IMG/VR virus record: IMGVR_UViG_3300006224_000008
Span: 1 to 64,000 of that record
Reading direction: 5' to 3' (one strand)
Source of the DNA: a virus
Length of the DNA stretch: 64,000 nucleotides
Under the pieces are notes generated by a model. The model saw nothing but the letters and a program-made list of their open reading frames with translations. It was not told where the DNA came from and ran no database searches. A program made the position numbers and the translations under genes. Positions 53,539 through 61,625 of the stretch are shown piece by piece; position 1 is the first letter of the stretch; every line of letters begins with the position of its first letter.

Positions 53539-54540
53539 ATGGGCTGCCAAAAGACATTTACTCTCACACAGGGCGAGGCCGTGGGTTTCACTCCTCTCCA
53601 TACGGCGGTTTACGTGGCGTCCAGCGATAAGATCCTGGGAACATCAATGGATCACATCATCGAGTTCAACGCCAGCACCGGCGCGTACATCCGTGACGTC
53701 CAGACCCCGTGGCCAATGGTTGGATCTATGCATCTTGGGCTAGTTGACGCGCTGCCTTACGCCGCCGGACACAACAACCCTGCGGCACGCGATCCTGAAG
53801 ATAGTAATTATCACGAGGGGTACGACATTTACCCCATAGACCCAACGACGCTGGACTTAGGAGCTGGATTGGAGGTCTACAAAACGAACCTTGGCGGATA
53901 CCCAATGCTCAACCAGAACGGGCCGTACCAGTTCATCCAGGTGGCCAACAAAGTGTTCTATGTGCTGCCCGGAGATGGCGAGGGCGTCAACATTGTTTGG
54001 GTCAAGAAAACCGGGTTTGGCGCTGGAGTTTATGGGACAGACTGGAGATACGCGTCGGCAACCAGTGGAATATGGGTGGAACAGATTTCCTCGGATGGCA
54101 CTTCCATTTTCGTCGCCGATAATTACTATCCTCGCGTTAGAAGTAGAAACCTCACAACTATGGCTTCGACTGGTTACGGGGCTGCCACTTACTTTTCCTC
54201 TTCGACTGAATATGCGGCGAACGCAGCCAAGGTTTTCGCGGTTGGAGACAGCAAATGGCTGGAGCGCATCGACGACTTTGCTGCCCACACATCCACAGGC
54301 TTCGATTTGGACGCGTTGGTTTCTCAGACCGGTCTAAAGCCGATTCGGTTGCGCTATCGTTCTTCCGACGGCAAACTCTATATTCCCTGCCAGAATAAGG
54401 ATGGCATCGTGGTGTTTGATCCAATCGCTGAGACTGCGGTCTGGAAAAGCGGATTTGACTCTCCCGTTGATATTGTGTTTACCGCGTCGAAGGCGTTTGC
54501 AGTTCAATCCAGCCTTGTTGGGCTGAAGGAGATCGTCTAA
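53539..54540 (+). CDS. Beta-propeller-like virion protein, copy 1
   Basis: A 333-residue protein with repeating strand units: MDHIIEFNASTGAYIRDV, VANKVFYVLPG, GTSIFVADNYYPRVRS, DGKLYIPCQNKDGIVVFDP and a closing FTASKAFAVQS. Its C terminus is closely similar to that of the next gene. A propeller of the NHL/YVTN sort is the likely fold. It is probably a fibre or adhesion protein. The stop and the next start share TAATG. Confidence 0.55.
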   Translation: MGCQKTFTLTQGEAVGFTPLHTAVYVASSDKILGTSMDHIIEFNASTGAYIRDVQTPWPMVGSMHLGLVDALPYAAGHNNPAARDPEDSNYHEGYDIYPIDPTTLDLGAGLEVYKTNLGGYPMLNQNGPYQFIQVANKVFYVLPGDGEGVNIVWVKKTGFGAGVYGTDWRYASATSGIWVEQISSDGTSIFVADNYYPRVRSRNLTTMASTGYGAATYFSSSTEYAANAAKVFAVGDSKWLERIDDFAAHTSTGFDLDALVSQTGLKPIRLRYRSSDGKLYIPCQNKDGIVVFDPIAETAVWKSGFDSPVDIVFTASKAFAVQSSLVGLKEIV

Positions 54541-55538
54541 TGGGAATGAATCAAGCATGTTACCTGCCCGACCCCATCGATAAGATCTTTGGCACCATCG
54601 AAAATTACATCGTCCGATTCAACGCGACGACTGGAGCCAAGGAAGCCCACGGCAAGATTGCTGCTCCCCTTTACGGTCCTTGCACCTGTTGTGCTGGCAA
54701 TGGAGTTGTCTACGTTGGATTGATCCACGATTACTCTTGGTGCAGCGATTACGATCCCGGAGTAGCGAACAAGTTCATCTGGACCGTAGACCCAGATACG
54801 CTTGTGGCCACAGACGCTTTCGCTCTGAATGCGTTCTTTGAGGATTATTGGAGTACCGCTTCGGACGGTTATGCGCATGAGGGAGTTGGTCACATGAAGG
54901 TCTACGGTGATTATCTCTACTTCGAGGGCGCACGGGGGGGCGGCAGCACTCCTGGTCGAGTGAAGTTGACAGACCCAACGGATAATACCCTTGACGACTT
55001 TGGAGACCCCTGGGGTGATTCCGGATTTCGTCCAGAATCAGTTGAAGTTGCCAACTTTGATGGCAACGACAATATGTTCCACATAGATATGGGTGGCCAA
55101 GCCTTCGATTCTAGGATTATCACACCCGGCCCACTTGACCCCACTGTTTCTCCATGGGACCTTTCCATTACCGACTACGAGGTTACTCCTGATTTTCCCG
55201 CCGCTTTAGTATTCAATCCCACGGACACATCAGTTTACATCGTGTGCGGCAATGGAAATCTCCACAAGCGCGATGCCATAACAGGGGGCGCCATTGACGT
55301 GTTCAACTTGGAGATTGTTTACGCTGATGTGAAACCATTCCGTATCACACTGAGTCCGCTTGACGGAAAGCTCTACATTCCTTGCCAGCACAAAAATGCA
55401 GTTATCGTCTGGAATCCTTCCACGGATACTGGAGTCGCTGTCGAGGGATTCAACTCGCCCATCGACATCGTATTTACCGACGCGAAGGCGTTTGCTGTGC
55501 AGTCCGGAGTTACCCCGTTGAAGGAAATCGAACTATGA
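54540..55538 (+). CDS. Beta-propeller-like virion protein, copy 2
   Basis: A 332-residue paralogue of the preceding gene. Shared units include ENYIVRFNATTG, DGKLYIPCQHKNAVIVWNP and FTDAKAFAVQS, against the matching segments of copy 1. The N-terminal third is more divergent and has a CTCC cluster. Tandem duplication followed by divergence is likely, perhaps to widen receptor range. The stop overlaps the next ATG. Confidence 0.55.
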   Translation: MGMNQACYLPDPIDKIFGTIENYIVRFNATTGAKEAHGKIAAPLYGPCTCCAGNGVVYVGLIHDYSWCSDYDPGVANKFIWTVDPDTLVATDAFALNAFFEDYWSTASDGYAHEGVGHMKVYGDYLYFEGARGGGSTPGRVKLTDPTDNTLDDFGDPWGDSGFRPESVEVANFDGNDNMFHIDMGGQAFDSRIITPGPLDPTVSPWDLSITDYEVTPDFPAALVFNPTDTSVYIVCGNGNLHKRDAITGGAIDVFNLEIVYADVKPFRITLSPLDGKLYIPCQHKNAVIVWNPSTDTGVAVEGFNSPIDIVFTDAKAFAVQSGVTPLKEIEL

Positions 55539-55729
55539 GGCATATCACTCACGAAGATAGCGTGGTCCTGGACGGTATCCTGGATGAATTGCACCAGGAA
55601 TTTCGCAAAGATAAACTTTACCTTAAATCTCTGTTCTTCGGACTGGCGCATCAATCTGACGCCGAGACCAAAACCAGGATGGATGCCCTGGTTGAGAAAC
55701 ATCGCAAACTGAACTCAAAGCCGAAATAA
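55535..55729 (+). CDS. Small helical protein, 64 aa
   Basis: The start was set at ATG 55535 (ATGA overlap); a longer frame at 55382 lies inside the upstream gene. The product is a charged helix pair (VLDGILDELHQEFRKDK, ETKTRMDALVEKHRKLN). Not recognised. Confidence 0.5.
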   Translation: MRHITHEDSVVLDGILDELHQEFRKDKLYLKSLFFGLAHQSDAETKTRMDALVEKHRKLNSKPK

Positions 55730-55738
55730 GAAAACGTC

Positions 55739-56110
55739 ATGAAAACAATAAAAAAACTACTCGCAATCGCAGTCCTCGCGGTCGTCTGCCTTGTGGCATT
55801 CTCGGTGAATGCCGCTGGCACAGTGCCAATCACAGTCGGCTGGTCGTGCGCGCAAGCCGACGGTCCGACGAATTACGTGTTCAAGGTGTACACGAGCCCT
55901 GACGCAACGCCGCCCGGCACTGTCCTCACGACCGTAACCGGAGTCACGAATGCCACCTTGACCGTCAATCGACCCTCGGATCAGTACCTCTACGTGACGG
56001 TCACTGACCCGCGCAGCAATCCCACGAACTACATCGCGGAAAGCGAACCGTCGAATATCATCAGGGTCCGCGTGCTCGGCAACGGGCAACTCAAAGTGAC
56101 TTCGCCGTGA
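55739..56110 (+). CDS. Secreted Fn3-like protein
   Basis: A 123-residue protein. MKTIKKLLAIAVLAVVCLVA and a following AFSVNAAG form a typical signal peptide. The rest is one Fn3-like beta sandwich (ITVGWSCAQADGPTNYVFKV, YLYVTVTDPRSNPTNY). It is likely exported from the infected cell or bound to the envelope. Its stop overlaps the GTG of the next gene. Confidence 0.55.
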   Translation: MKTIKKLLAIAVLAVVCLVAFSVNAAGTVPITVGWSCAQADGPTNYVFKVYTSPDATPPGTVLTTVTGVTNATLTVNRPSDQYLYVTVTDPRSNPTNYIAESEPSNIIRVRVLGNGQLKVTSP

Positions 56111-56940
56111 CCCGATGGCTGACATTACCCTTCGCGCTAATCGCGTTTGCCGTTGTCGCCCAGCAGGGCACCAATAGCGTGACGTTGGCATGGGACCCGT
56201 CGCCTGGACCGGACATTGCGGGATACAGTATCTATTACGGAACAGCGAGTGGCTCTTACGGAGCGGGCAAGGTCACAGTTGGCAACGTCACGAATGCTGT
56301 GGTTACCGGGCTAACAAATGGCGTCACGTACTACTTCGTCGCCACTGCAACTGACACTTCCGGTCTCGAATCTGATCTGTCCAATGAAGTCAGCTACACA
56401 GTGCCCGGTGAACCGCCGCCACCTGTGCCTTGCACGCAGACGAATTGGATTACGAGTTTCATCCCGGGGACGCTCCGCACGAATTACAGCGGCTGGGTTG
56501 GATTGAAGTTCCGGGTTGGCGCAAGGCCGTTGGACGTGCGTGGCCTTGGTAGGGTCCACATTGATGGGAACACGAATCCACATACGCTCCGGCTCGTGCG
56601 AGTCTCGGATGGAGTAATCATCGCTGATGCCGCCTGGGTGCCTGCCGGAGAAACGAATCAGATTTCCTACGCCCAGGTGGATTCCGTCATTCTCCAGCCG
56701 AACACGGAATACATTCTAGCCTCGCAGGAAGTCACCGGGGGCGATGCGTGGTACAGCTATGAGACGGCAATTACCACGACTGACAAAGCCGCTGCCGTCT
56801 CACCAGTTTATAGCAACACGGGGACCGCTTGGGTGAACTACGGCACTCCGGGGAACTTTACTTACGGCCCAGTCGGTCTACTCTATTGCCTTTCGGGTGC
56901 GCCGCCAGGACCACGCAATTTGCGGGTGCTGACGCAATGA
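56107..56940 (+). CDS. Secreted Fn3 plus C-terminal beta-domain protein
   Basis: A 277-residue protein starting at GTG 56107 (GTGA overlap). A hydrophobic N terminus (WLTLPFALIAFAVVAQ) acts as a likely signal. Residues ~22-98 are an Fn3 domain (SVTLAWDPSPGPDIAGYSIY, LTNGVTYYFVATATDTSGL). Residues ~110-270 form a second beta domain of unknown family. It is closely linked to the preceding gene, and its stop overlaps the next start. An envelope or surface role is inferred. Confidence 0.55.
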   Translation: MTRWLTLPFALIAFAVVAQQGTNSVTLAWDPSPGPDIAGYSIYYGTASGSYGAGKVTVGNVTNAVVTGLTNGVTYYFVATATDTSGLESDLSNEVSYTVPGEPPPPVPCTQTNWITSFIPGTLRTNYSGWVGLKFRVGARPLDVRGLGRVHIDGNTNPHTLRLVRVSDGVIIADAAWVPAGETNQISYAQVDSVILQPNTEYILASQEVTGGDAWYSYETAITTTDKAAAVSPVYSNTGTAWVNYGTPGNFTYGPVGLLYCLSGAPPGPRNLRVLTQ

Positions 56941-57305
56941 AATCAGAACCGGACAATTGCATGAATGATGTAACCCTGAAGGAATACGTTGAATCAGTGG
57001 TGGGCCAAGAGCGCGAATTGCGCTTGCTTCAGTTCAAAGATACTGAAAGAGCACTCGATCTGGCGCGGCGTACTATGGAATCGCGCTTGGACTCAATGAA
57101 TGAGTTGCGGGCTCAAATAAATTCTGAGAGAGGCATGTTTCCCAGCCGCGACCTGTGTGACCGAATGATGAACACGATGGAAGCACGAGTGCGTGCGTTG
57201 GAAAACTTCAAATCCAACATCGAGGGGCGCATCTTGGTTATTGGCGGCTCGTTGTTGCTGCTGCAAATCATCATTGCCGCCGCCACTCTCTTGCTAAAGA
57301 AGTAG
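56937..57305 (+). CDS. Coiled-coil protein with C-terminal membrane helix
   Basis: The start was set at ATG 56937 (ATGA overlap); the longer frame from 56829 is not needed. The 122-residue product has a long heptad-rich helix (LLQFKDTERALDLARRTMES) and a C-terminal hydrophobic helix (ILVIGGSLLLLQIIIAAATL) ending in KK. This architecture is common in lysis cassettes of environmental phages. A holin-linked or spanin-like role is possible. Confidence 0.55.
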   Translation: MKSEPDNCMNDVTLKEYVESVVGQERELRLLQFKDTERALDLARRTMESRLDSMNELRAQINSERGMFPSRDLCDRMMNTMEARVRALENFKSNIEGRILVIGGSLLLLQIIIAAATLLLKK

Positions 57306-57325
57306 AACTAAGTGAAAGGAATCAA

Positions 57326-57574
57326 ATGAAAAAGTCGCTTGTGGACATGATAAGCTCAGCGGATGGCAGCATCAGCCTTATGCGCGTGTGCACTCTGCTC
57401 GTGGTACTGGCGGTCCTGTTCAACTGGTGCTGGCTCACTGTCAAAACCGGTGTGAAACAACCGCTGGATTGGGATGAAGTCGTAATGGTCATCGGCGCTC
57501 TCACAGCCAAGGCGATCCAACGCCCCTTCGAAACCAAGCCAACCGCACCGGTGGTTACCGGAACAACGCCGTGA
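57326..57574 (+). CDS. Putative holin
   Basis: An 82-residue protein with SD aaagga before the ATG. Residues ~19-38 are a membrane helix (LMRVCTLLVVLAVLFNWCWL) and a weaker one may lie near 50-65. Size and position in a membrane/lipoprotein cluster suit a holin; no endolysin is seen in the window. The stop overlaps the next GTG. Confidence 0.5.
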   Translation: MKKSLVDMISSADGSISLMRVCTLLVVLAVLFNWCWLTVKTGVKQPLDWDEVVMVIGALTAKAIQRPFETKPTAPVVTGTTP

Positions 57575-57882
57575 AAACGCTATTCTCACTTCTGGTAGCG
57601 TTCGCCCTCTGTGGGTGCGCTCGCTTCAGCACGAAACAAACGGACGTCAGCTATGACAACGGCAATACGAACAACCCGTCTCGGGAGATTACCACGAAAG
57701 CAGCGGCTTGGACGTTCTTCTCGGGCAAGTCGGCCCTCACGAACTGGAAGGCAACCCAGACCGACAAGACCCAAGGCGCAACCGTAGGGTCGCTTGTACA
57801 GGAGGGCGGGCAGACGAATCAGGTGTCGGACATTGTGGCTGCTGCGGTCGGCGCTGCCGTCAAGGCGACGATGAAGCCGTAG
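57571..57882 (+). CDS. Small lipoprotein
   Basis: A 103-residue protein starting at GTG 57571 (GTGA overlap). LFSLLVAFALCGCARF is a signal peptide ending in a lipobox (LCGC), so it is likely a lipoprotein. The mature part is polar and Ser/Thr-rich, with a terminal Ala/Val helix. An outer-membrane spanin-like function is possible but unproven. The 3' end overlaps the convergent nuclease gene by 23 bases. Confidence 0.55.
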   Translation: MKTLFSLLVAFALCGCARFSTKQTDVSYDNGNTNNPSREITTKAAAWTFFSGKSALTNWKATQTDKTQGATVGSLVQEGGQTNQVSDIVAAAVGAAVKATMKP

Positions 57883-58246
57883 GATGCGCGAGGGCGAGGT
57901 ACTCGGTCTTGCTGCGGATGCAGTGGACTGTGTGGCCCTTCAATTCGAGCTGGATTGAGAATCCAAGTTGAGCCGGGCGCAGCTTCCCGGTGCGCGACTT
58001 GCATTCAATCACGAGGACCCGGCCGCGGTCCGCAAAAATAATGAAGTCTGCGGCGCCCTCGTTGATCGTGGATTTCTTGTCCATCCTGGAATGGATATAC
58101 CCCCAGCCGTTAGCGCGGCAATCGGCCATGATGAACTCGTGCAGGTCGCTTTCCTCTTCAACACCATCATCTGGAATGTTCTCAGGCCGGGCGTTGCCCT
58201 TTAAGCGGGCAAGCATCCTCAGGTATTCTGCTTCGGTGATGATCAT
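57860..58246 (-). CDS. VRR-NUC-type nuclease
   Basis: The start was set at ATG 58246 (ATGA overlap) although the frame is open to 58510. The 128-residue product fits VRR-NUC/PD-(D/E)XK: ESDLHEFIMADCRANGW, EGAADFII (D67), VLVIECKSRTGKL (E81, K83) and a later RPAQ (Q93). Such small nucleases in phages are thought to process recombination or replication intermediates. It is the last gene in the leftward DNA-metabolism operon. Confidence 0.8.
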   Translation of the reverse strand: MIITEAEYLRMLARLKGNARPENIPDDGVEEESDLHEFIMADCRANGWGYIHSRMDKKSTINEGAADFIIFADRGRVLVIECKSRTGKLRPAQLGFSIQLELKGHTVHCIRSKTEYLALAHPTASSSP

Positions 58247-58470
58247 TGTTCCACGTGGAACTCCCGGGCACGTTTGAGCGCGTATATTGCACGAAAGATT
58301 TCGTCCAAGTCCAAAGGCCCAACCGGTAGTGGCCCACAGTTGTCTAGCATCCACAGAATGCCTCTGTTTGACCTGACCCAACCATTGGGCGCCGCTGGAA
58401 GAAAGATTCCCCCGGTGGACAGCACCAGCGAAGCGCCGAGGATTTGTCTCAGGAAATACCGTCTCTTCAT
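58243..58470 (-). CDS. Small protein with Tat-like signal
   Basis: A 75-residue protein. MKRRYFLRQILGASLVLSTG resembles a twin-arginine signal (RRxFL) with a hydrophobic stretch after it. The remaining ~45 residues are short and helical. Similar small phage proteins exist. It may be exported or simply membrane-anchored. The function is unknown. Confidence 0.5.
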   Translation of the reverse strand: MKRRYFLRQILGASLVLSTGGIFLPAAPNGWVRSNRGILWMLDNCGPLPVGPLDLDEIFRAIYALKRAREFHVEQ

Positions 58471-58757
58471 CAGCCCCTTTCCAGTCCGCCGAACACCATG
58501 CCCTTTTCATTGGCGTAGCTCACGTAGATAGTGACCCCGTTGAAGAAGAGAACGCCGGGCTTGCATCGTGCCATGGCTCCCGCCTGCATGGCGTTTGGTG
58601 TCGGAGCTAGTGAATACATCGCCTCCAGACAGCCGCAGAAAGCTTCAAAGTCCTGGTGTCCCATGATACAGACGCACGGGAGAGGTTGACCAGAGGCCCG
58701 CTGTTCAGCGTATTGCCCCTGCTGAAACTCGGTAATGAGGTCACGCGCTTCGCTCAT
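58470..58757 (-). CDS. Hypothetical protein, 95 aa
   Basis: Not recognised. A possible N-terminal helix and then short strands (GVLFFNGVTIYVSYANEKGM). It overlaps the upstream gene's end by 17 bases within the same operon. Confidence 0.5.
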   Translation of the reverse strand: MSEARDLITEFQQGQYAEQRASGQPLPCVCIMGHQDFEAFCGCLEAMYSLAPTPNAMQAGAMARCKPGVLFFNGVTIYVSYANEKGMVFGGLERG

Positions 58758-58959
58758 GAGGTTTGGACTTCACCTTCAACTGAACCGGTTGGCCGTCGAT
58801 GGAGAATGTGACGGTGCTAACGTCGTCTTTAACGACGCGCAATAATCTGACCCACTGCGACAGGCCGAGGTGCACCACGTTACCGTCCCGTCGAACGCGT
58901 CTGAACGGCATCTGAAGCGCCTGCCCGTTTCCCAAATTAACGAGAATTGTGGTCGTCAC
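58741..58959 (-). CDS. Hypothetical small beta protein, 72 aa
   Basis: Not recognised. The GTG start overlaps the upstream stop (GTGA). Strand pairs (ILVNLGNGQALQMPFRRVRR, STVTFSIDGQPVQLKVKSKP) suggest a small beta-barrel. Operon-linked to the nuclease genes. Confidence 0.5.
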   Translation of the reverse strand: MTTTILVNLGNGQALQMPFRRVRRDGNVVHLGLSQWVRLLRVVKDDVSTVTFSIDGQPVQLKVKSKPHERSA

Positions 58960-60107
58960 AACTCCTCGATGCTCCCCGCACTTTCTTTGGGCTCAATGAA
59001 TCCATCCAGCGCCTTCCGAACCCATTCCTTCGCTGCCTTCTCTGATGACAGGTTCTTCTGCACTCGCACGAACTTCGCCAGATCCTCTTTGCCCATGGAC
59101 AGACAGGCCCAAAGACCGTCCTCCTCGAATCCGTCGCCTTTCAGGAATTCGAATGCTTCCTTGACCAGCACGATTGGATCCAGTGCCCGGCCCTTTCCGA
59201 CTTTGAGTCCAAGGGCGGCGAGTTCTTCTGGTGGCATCTTCTTCAAGCGCGAGACAACGGCGTCCAGAATCTTTTCCACGATGCTCTTGGATTGCCAGAG
59301 GCGCTTCAGGTCTGCGCCAACCATCCTGTCAACAGCCGCTTCGATGTCGGCCTTCTTCACTGCGCCATCGGCAATGACCGACGGCAGAAGCGAGTACGCG
59401 CCCGCGCTCCGGCAGTAGCTTTTGCCTGGGCAATAGTTGCAGTGCGGCCCGGGGATCAGCGGCGCGTCCTCCTGCTCCATCTGCCACAGGTGGTACATGA
59501 TATGCCGGTCTGCGTTCTCCAGGTCGTTCAGAGTGTAATCGCAATAGTCCCCTGCGCCGACCTTCAACCGGGCCTTGCAGTGCGCCACACGGAGGCGCCG
59601 AATCTCGGGACGTTCTTTCCAGAGGCAAACGCCCTGCACGCGCAGTTGTGTCGAGCGCGGCGAAGGCACGAGTTTCTTCACCCAACCGCTCTTCAGATCC
59701 ACGATCAACGCCGCATCCTGAGAACAGAAATGCCGGTCCAGTTTGGCACTGGTCAGCGGTTCGAGTGTGTCAGGGTGCCGGTACCATAGCCTTTCTTCGC
59801 GTGGCCCTTCCTCGCAATCGGGCAGGTTGTAATCCCGCATCCAGCCCTGGACGAGTTGGTCGAGGAACTTAAGACCCTGGTTGTAGACCTCCAGTTGTTC
59901 CTCGGACAACGGCAGCGTGTTACCGGTCTCGAAGGCTTGGTGGATCAGCGTGCCTTCGTCAGCGTCCGGCCCGGCCGGGGAAGACAATACCTCGGCGGGG
60001 AGGGTCGCACACAGCTTTTTCTTGCCGGGACAGGACCAGCCTGCGTTATCGCTGGCAGAGATTAGTCCCAGGCGTTCGTCGTCTTGGTCGAGGGGCTGTC
60101 GGTTCAT
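58956..60107 (-). CDS. DUF2800-like PD-(D/E)XK nuclease with Fe-S cysteines
   Basis: A 383-residue protein. LISASDNAGWSCPGKKKLC is typical of the DUF2800/PDDEXK_1 group. GTLIHQAFE holds the core His, LIVDLKSGW gives D137 and K139, and Gln residues near 154-158 follow. Cysteines C26, C223, C226 and C232 suggest an AddB/Cas4-type iron-sulphur cluster. This family acts as 5'-3' exonuclease or RecB-like nuclease in phage recombination. The C-terminal third is helical. A role with the possible annealing protein at 61619 is inferred. Confidence 0.8.
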   Translation of the reverse strand: MNRQPLDQDDERLGLISASDNAGWSCPGKKKLCATLPAEVLSSPAGPDADEGTLIHQAFETGNTLPLSEEQLEVYNQGLKFLDQLVQGWMRDYNLPDCEEGPREERLWYRHPDTLEPLTSAKLDRHFCSQDAALIVDLKSGWVKKLVPSPRSTQLRVQGVCLWKERPEIRRLRVAHCKARLKVGAGDYCDYTLNDLENADRHIMYHLWQMEQEDAPLIPGPHCNYCPGKSYCRSAGAYSLLPSVIADGAVKKADIEAAVDRMVGADLKRLWQSKSIVEKILDAVVSRLKKMPPEELAALGLKVGKGRALDPIVLVKEAFEFLKGDGFEEDGLWACLSMGKEDLAKFVRVQKNLSSEKAAKEWVRKALDGFIEPKESAGSIEEL

Positions 60108-60108
60108 T

Positions 60109-60327
60109 TTAGATCTCGTATTCAGGTTCTTGGGCTACAAGGTCGTATGCCCTGTGGATGGCGCGGACGAGTTCATCAAGGGTAGCGCCTGAGTCCCGGA
60201 GGGAGACGTGCTCCCGGATCAGTCGTCGCTGCGTTTGAAAGGGCAGTCGGACGTGCAGATCGGCATGCGCCTGCAACGCATCGGTGATGCGCGCAGTGTC
60301 CGGATCCCGATAGGCCAGCAGATTCAT
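60109..60327 (-). CDS. Hypothetical helical protein, 72 aa
   Basis: Not recognised. Mostly helical (RITDALQAHADLHVRLPF, ATLDELVRAIHRAYDLVAQE). It ends directly beside the start of the Fe-S nuclease gene. Confidence 0.5.
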   Translation of the reverse strand: MNLLAYRDPDTARITDALQAHADLHVRLPFQTQRRLIREHVSLRDSGATLDELVRAIHRAYDLVAQEPEYEI

Positions 60328-60345
60328 GGTTTGGTTTCGGGCGGT

Positions 60346-61257
60346 TCACGTTGACCCAAGCAGTATGCGATTCGCTGGCGGGAGCCAGAATGGATACAAA
60401 GCCTGAAAACCGCACGCGCCCCTATGCCCGCCTCCACCGTACTTCACTGCAATGGCGGACAGGTCCAGATCGGTGCGGTGGCGGGCATGGTAGAGACTCA
60501 CAATCCATTCCTTGCCGTTGAAGAAGAAACCCATCAGCGCGTCATGCCCAGTCTCCGGCACATCCCTTGCCGCGAACGCCAGAGAGTTGCAACGTGCCGT
60601 GTTCAGGGCCAGGAACTTTAGCCCTTCAAACTCGATGATAAACGAACGCGTTGTGACAATGGAAGCGTCAACGTTCTGCGCGTAACGCTGGGCAATCTCA
60701 CCTTCTTTAACGAGGGCATCCGTGTACCCGGTGTTCTGTGACAGCAGCATATCCCATGCGATGTCCTTTTGAATGCGCAATCCATACTGGAACGTTTCTG
60801 CCCGCGGGTCGCTCCGGTCCCACACGTCGTACTCCCCGGCGAGTTGCACCGCGAGGGGTTCATCGACTTCGCATGCAAGATATTTCTCCTTGCGCGGCAA
60901 TTCCTGGTCCTGTGGAACCGAATTTATTGTGAACCACTGCCACGCCAGACGGCACGCGGCCACGCCGTCGATGCGATAGCCAACAAGGTCCGGTGGGTGC
61001 GACTTGATAGCGCTGGCGTGGTGATCGATCCACACCAGCCGCCGATGGTTCAGTAAGTAGATCAATGGCATGGGCCAGCCAAAAGGTTTGTCAGTTGGCA
61101 GGTCCATAACGTAAACGTCACCCTCGGTCGGGATTGGAATTGGAGGATCTCCATAGTTCCACCCAATGAACGTGGTGTCCTCTGGCAAAAACTTGCGGGC
61201 AATCTCACGGCAGAAAATGCCGTCGTAATCGGCGCTGTGGAAAATCACGGTTGTCAT
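60346..61257 (-). CDS. DHH-family phosphoesterase
   Basis: The start was set at ATG 61257 because the other candidate (61290) lies within a stable hairpin; this gives 303 residues. The DHH signature is complete: SADYDGIF (D10, D12), VWIDHHASA (D78-H80) and the C-terminal DHHA1 motif KYGGGGHRGACGF (274-284). It resembles oligoribonuclease/NrnB-like enzymes that degrade short RNA or signalling nucleotides. It may recycle nucleotides or remove host signals. No SD is obvious. Confidence 0.8.
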   Translation of the reverse strand: MTTVIFHSADYDGIFCREIARKFLPEDTTFIGWNYGDPPIPIPTEGDVYVMDLPTDKPFGWPMPLIYLLNHRRLVWIDHHASAIKSHPPDLVGYRIDGVAACRLAWQWFTINSVPQDQELPRKEKYLACEVDEPLAVQLAGEYDVWDRSDPRAETFQYGLRIQKDIAWDMLLSQNTGYTDALVKEGEIAQRYAQNVDASIVTTRSFIIEFEGLKFLALNTARCNSLAFAARDVPETGHDALMGFFFNGKEWIVSLYHARHRTDLDLSAIAVKYGGGGHRGACGFQALYPFWLPPANRILLGST

Positions 61258-61275
61258 GGTGAGAGAAGGAGAATT

Positions 61276-61311
61276 GGGAAGCCCGGCCATTCCTAGGAGA
61301 CCGGGCTCCCC
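61276..61311 (-). promoter_or_regulatory. Leader hairpin before DHH gene
   Basis: AGCCCGG (61280-61286) pairs with CCGGGCT (61301-61307), extended by GGG/CCC across a bulged A (61276-61279, 61308-61310). It lies in the leader of the DHH gene and overlaps an 8-codon frame. There is no U-run. An attenuator or mRNA stabiliser is possible. Confidence 0.45.
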
Positions 61312-61318
61312 TTGTTCA
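61292..61318 (-). CDS. Possible 8-codon leader peptide
   Basis: ATG at 61318, MNKGSPVS and a TAG at 61292-61294, overlapping the hairpin before the DHH gene. Such a frame could couple translation to the hairpin as in attenuators. There is no clear SD, and it may be chance. Confidence 0.2.
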
Positions 61319-61321
61319 TAG

Positions 61322-61340
61322 TACGCGAAAGGGTCAGAAC
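61322..61340. repeat. Intercistronic 19-base repeat, copy 1
   Basis: The 19-mer TACGCGAAAGGGTCAGAAC lies directly after the 61341 gene's stop (- strand). It matches copy 2 at 18 of 19 bases. Confidence 0.5.
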
Positions 61341-61601
61341 TCAGTTGTTGGAGTCGATGTGCCTGATGCTGGCGATGCTGGTGATCATCGTTTCCTTGGG
61401 TTGTTCATTCCAAGGGTTTGTCTTCGGCTTAAGTTCAGCGAAAGTCCAGTTGGGTTTGATGTCCGCCCACGACCACGCTTCTTTCCCGTCCACATGAAGA
61501 TGGAATAGCGGTTTCTCTTTAGGCATTTCCGGGTGATCGAGTGATAATAGTAGCTTCTCGATTTCTGCCGCAATGCGCTGTTTTTCTGTTAGACTGAACA
61601 T
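61341..61601 (-). CDS. Small hypothetical protein, 86 aa
   Basis: The start was set at ATG 61601 (frame open to 61664). A helical N terminus (LTEKQRIAAEIEKLLLSL) and then strand-like KPLFHLHVDGKEAWSWADI. Not recognised. A copy of a 19-base repeat lies on each side of the gene. Confidence 0.5.
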   Translation of the reverse strand: MFSLTEKQRIAAEIEKLLLSLDHPEMPKEKPLFHLHVDGKEAWSWADIKPNWTFAELKPKTNPWNEQPKETMITSIASIRHIDSNN

Positions 61602-61606
61602 AAAGA

Positions 61607-61625
61607 TACGCGAAAGGGTTAGAAC
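61607..61625. repeat. Intercistronic 19-base repeat, copy 2
   Basis: Copy 2 overlaps the stop of the 61619 gene and ends six bases from the next ATG. The conserved position between genes suggests a shared regulatory or processing signal. Confidence 0.5.
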
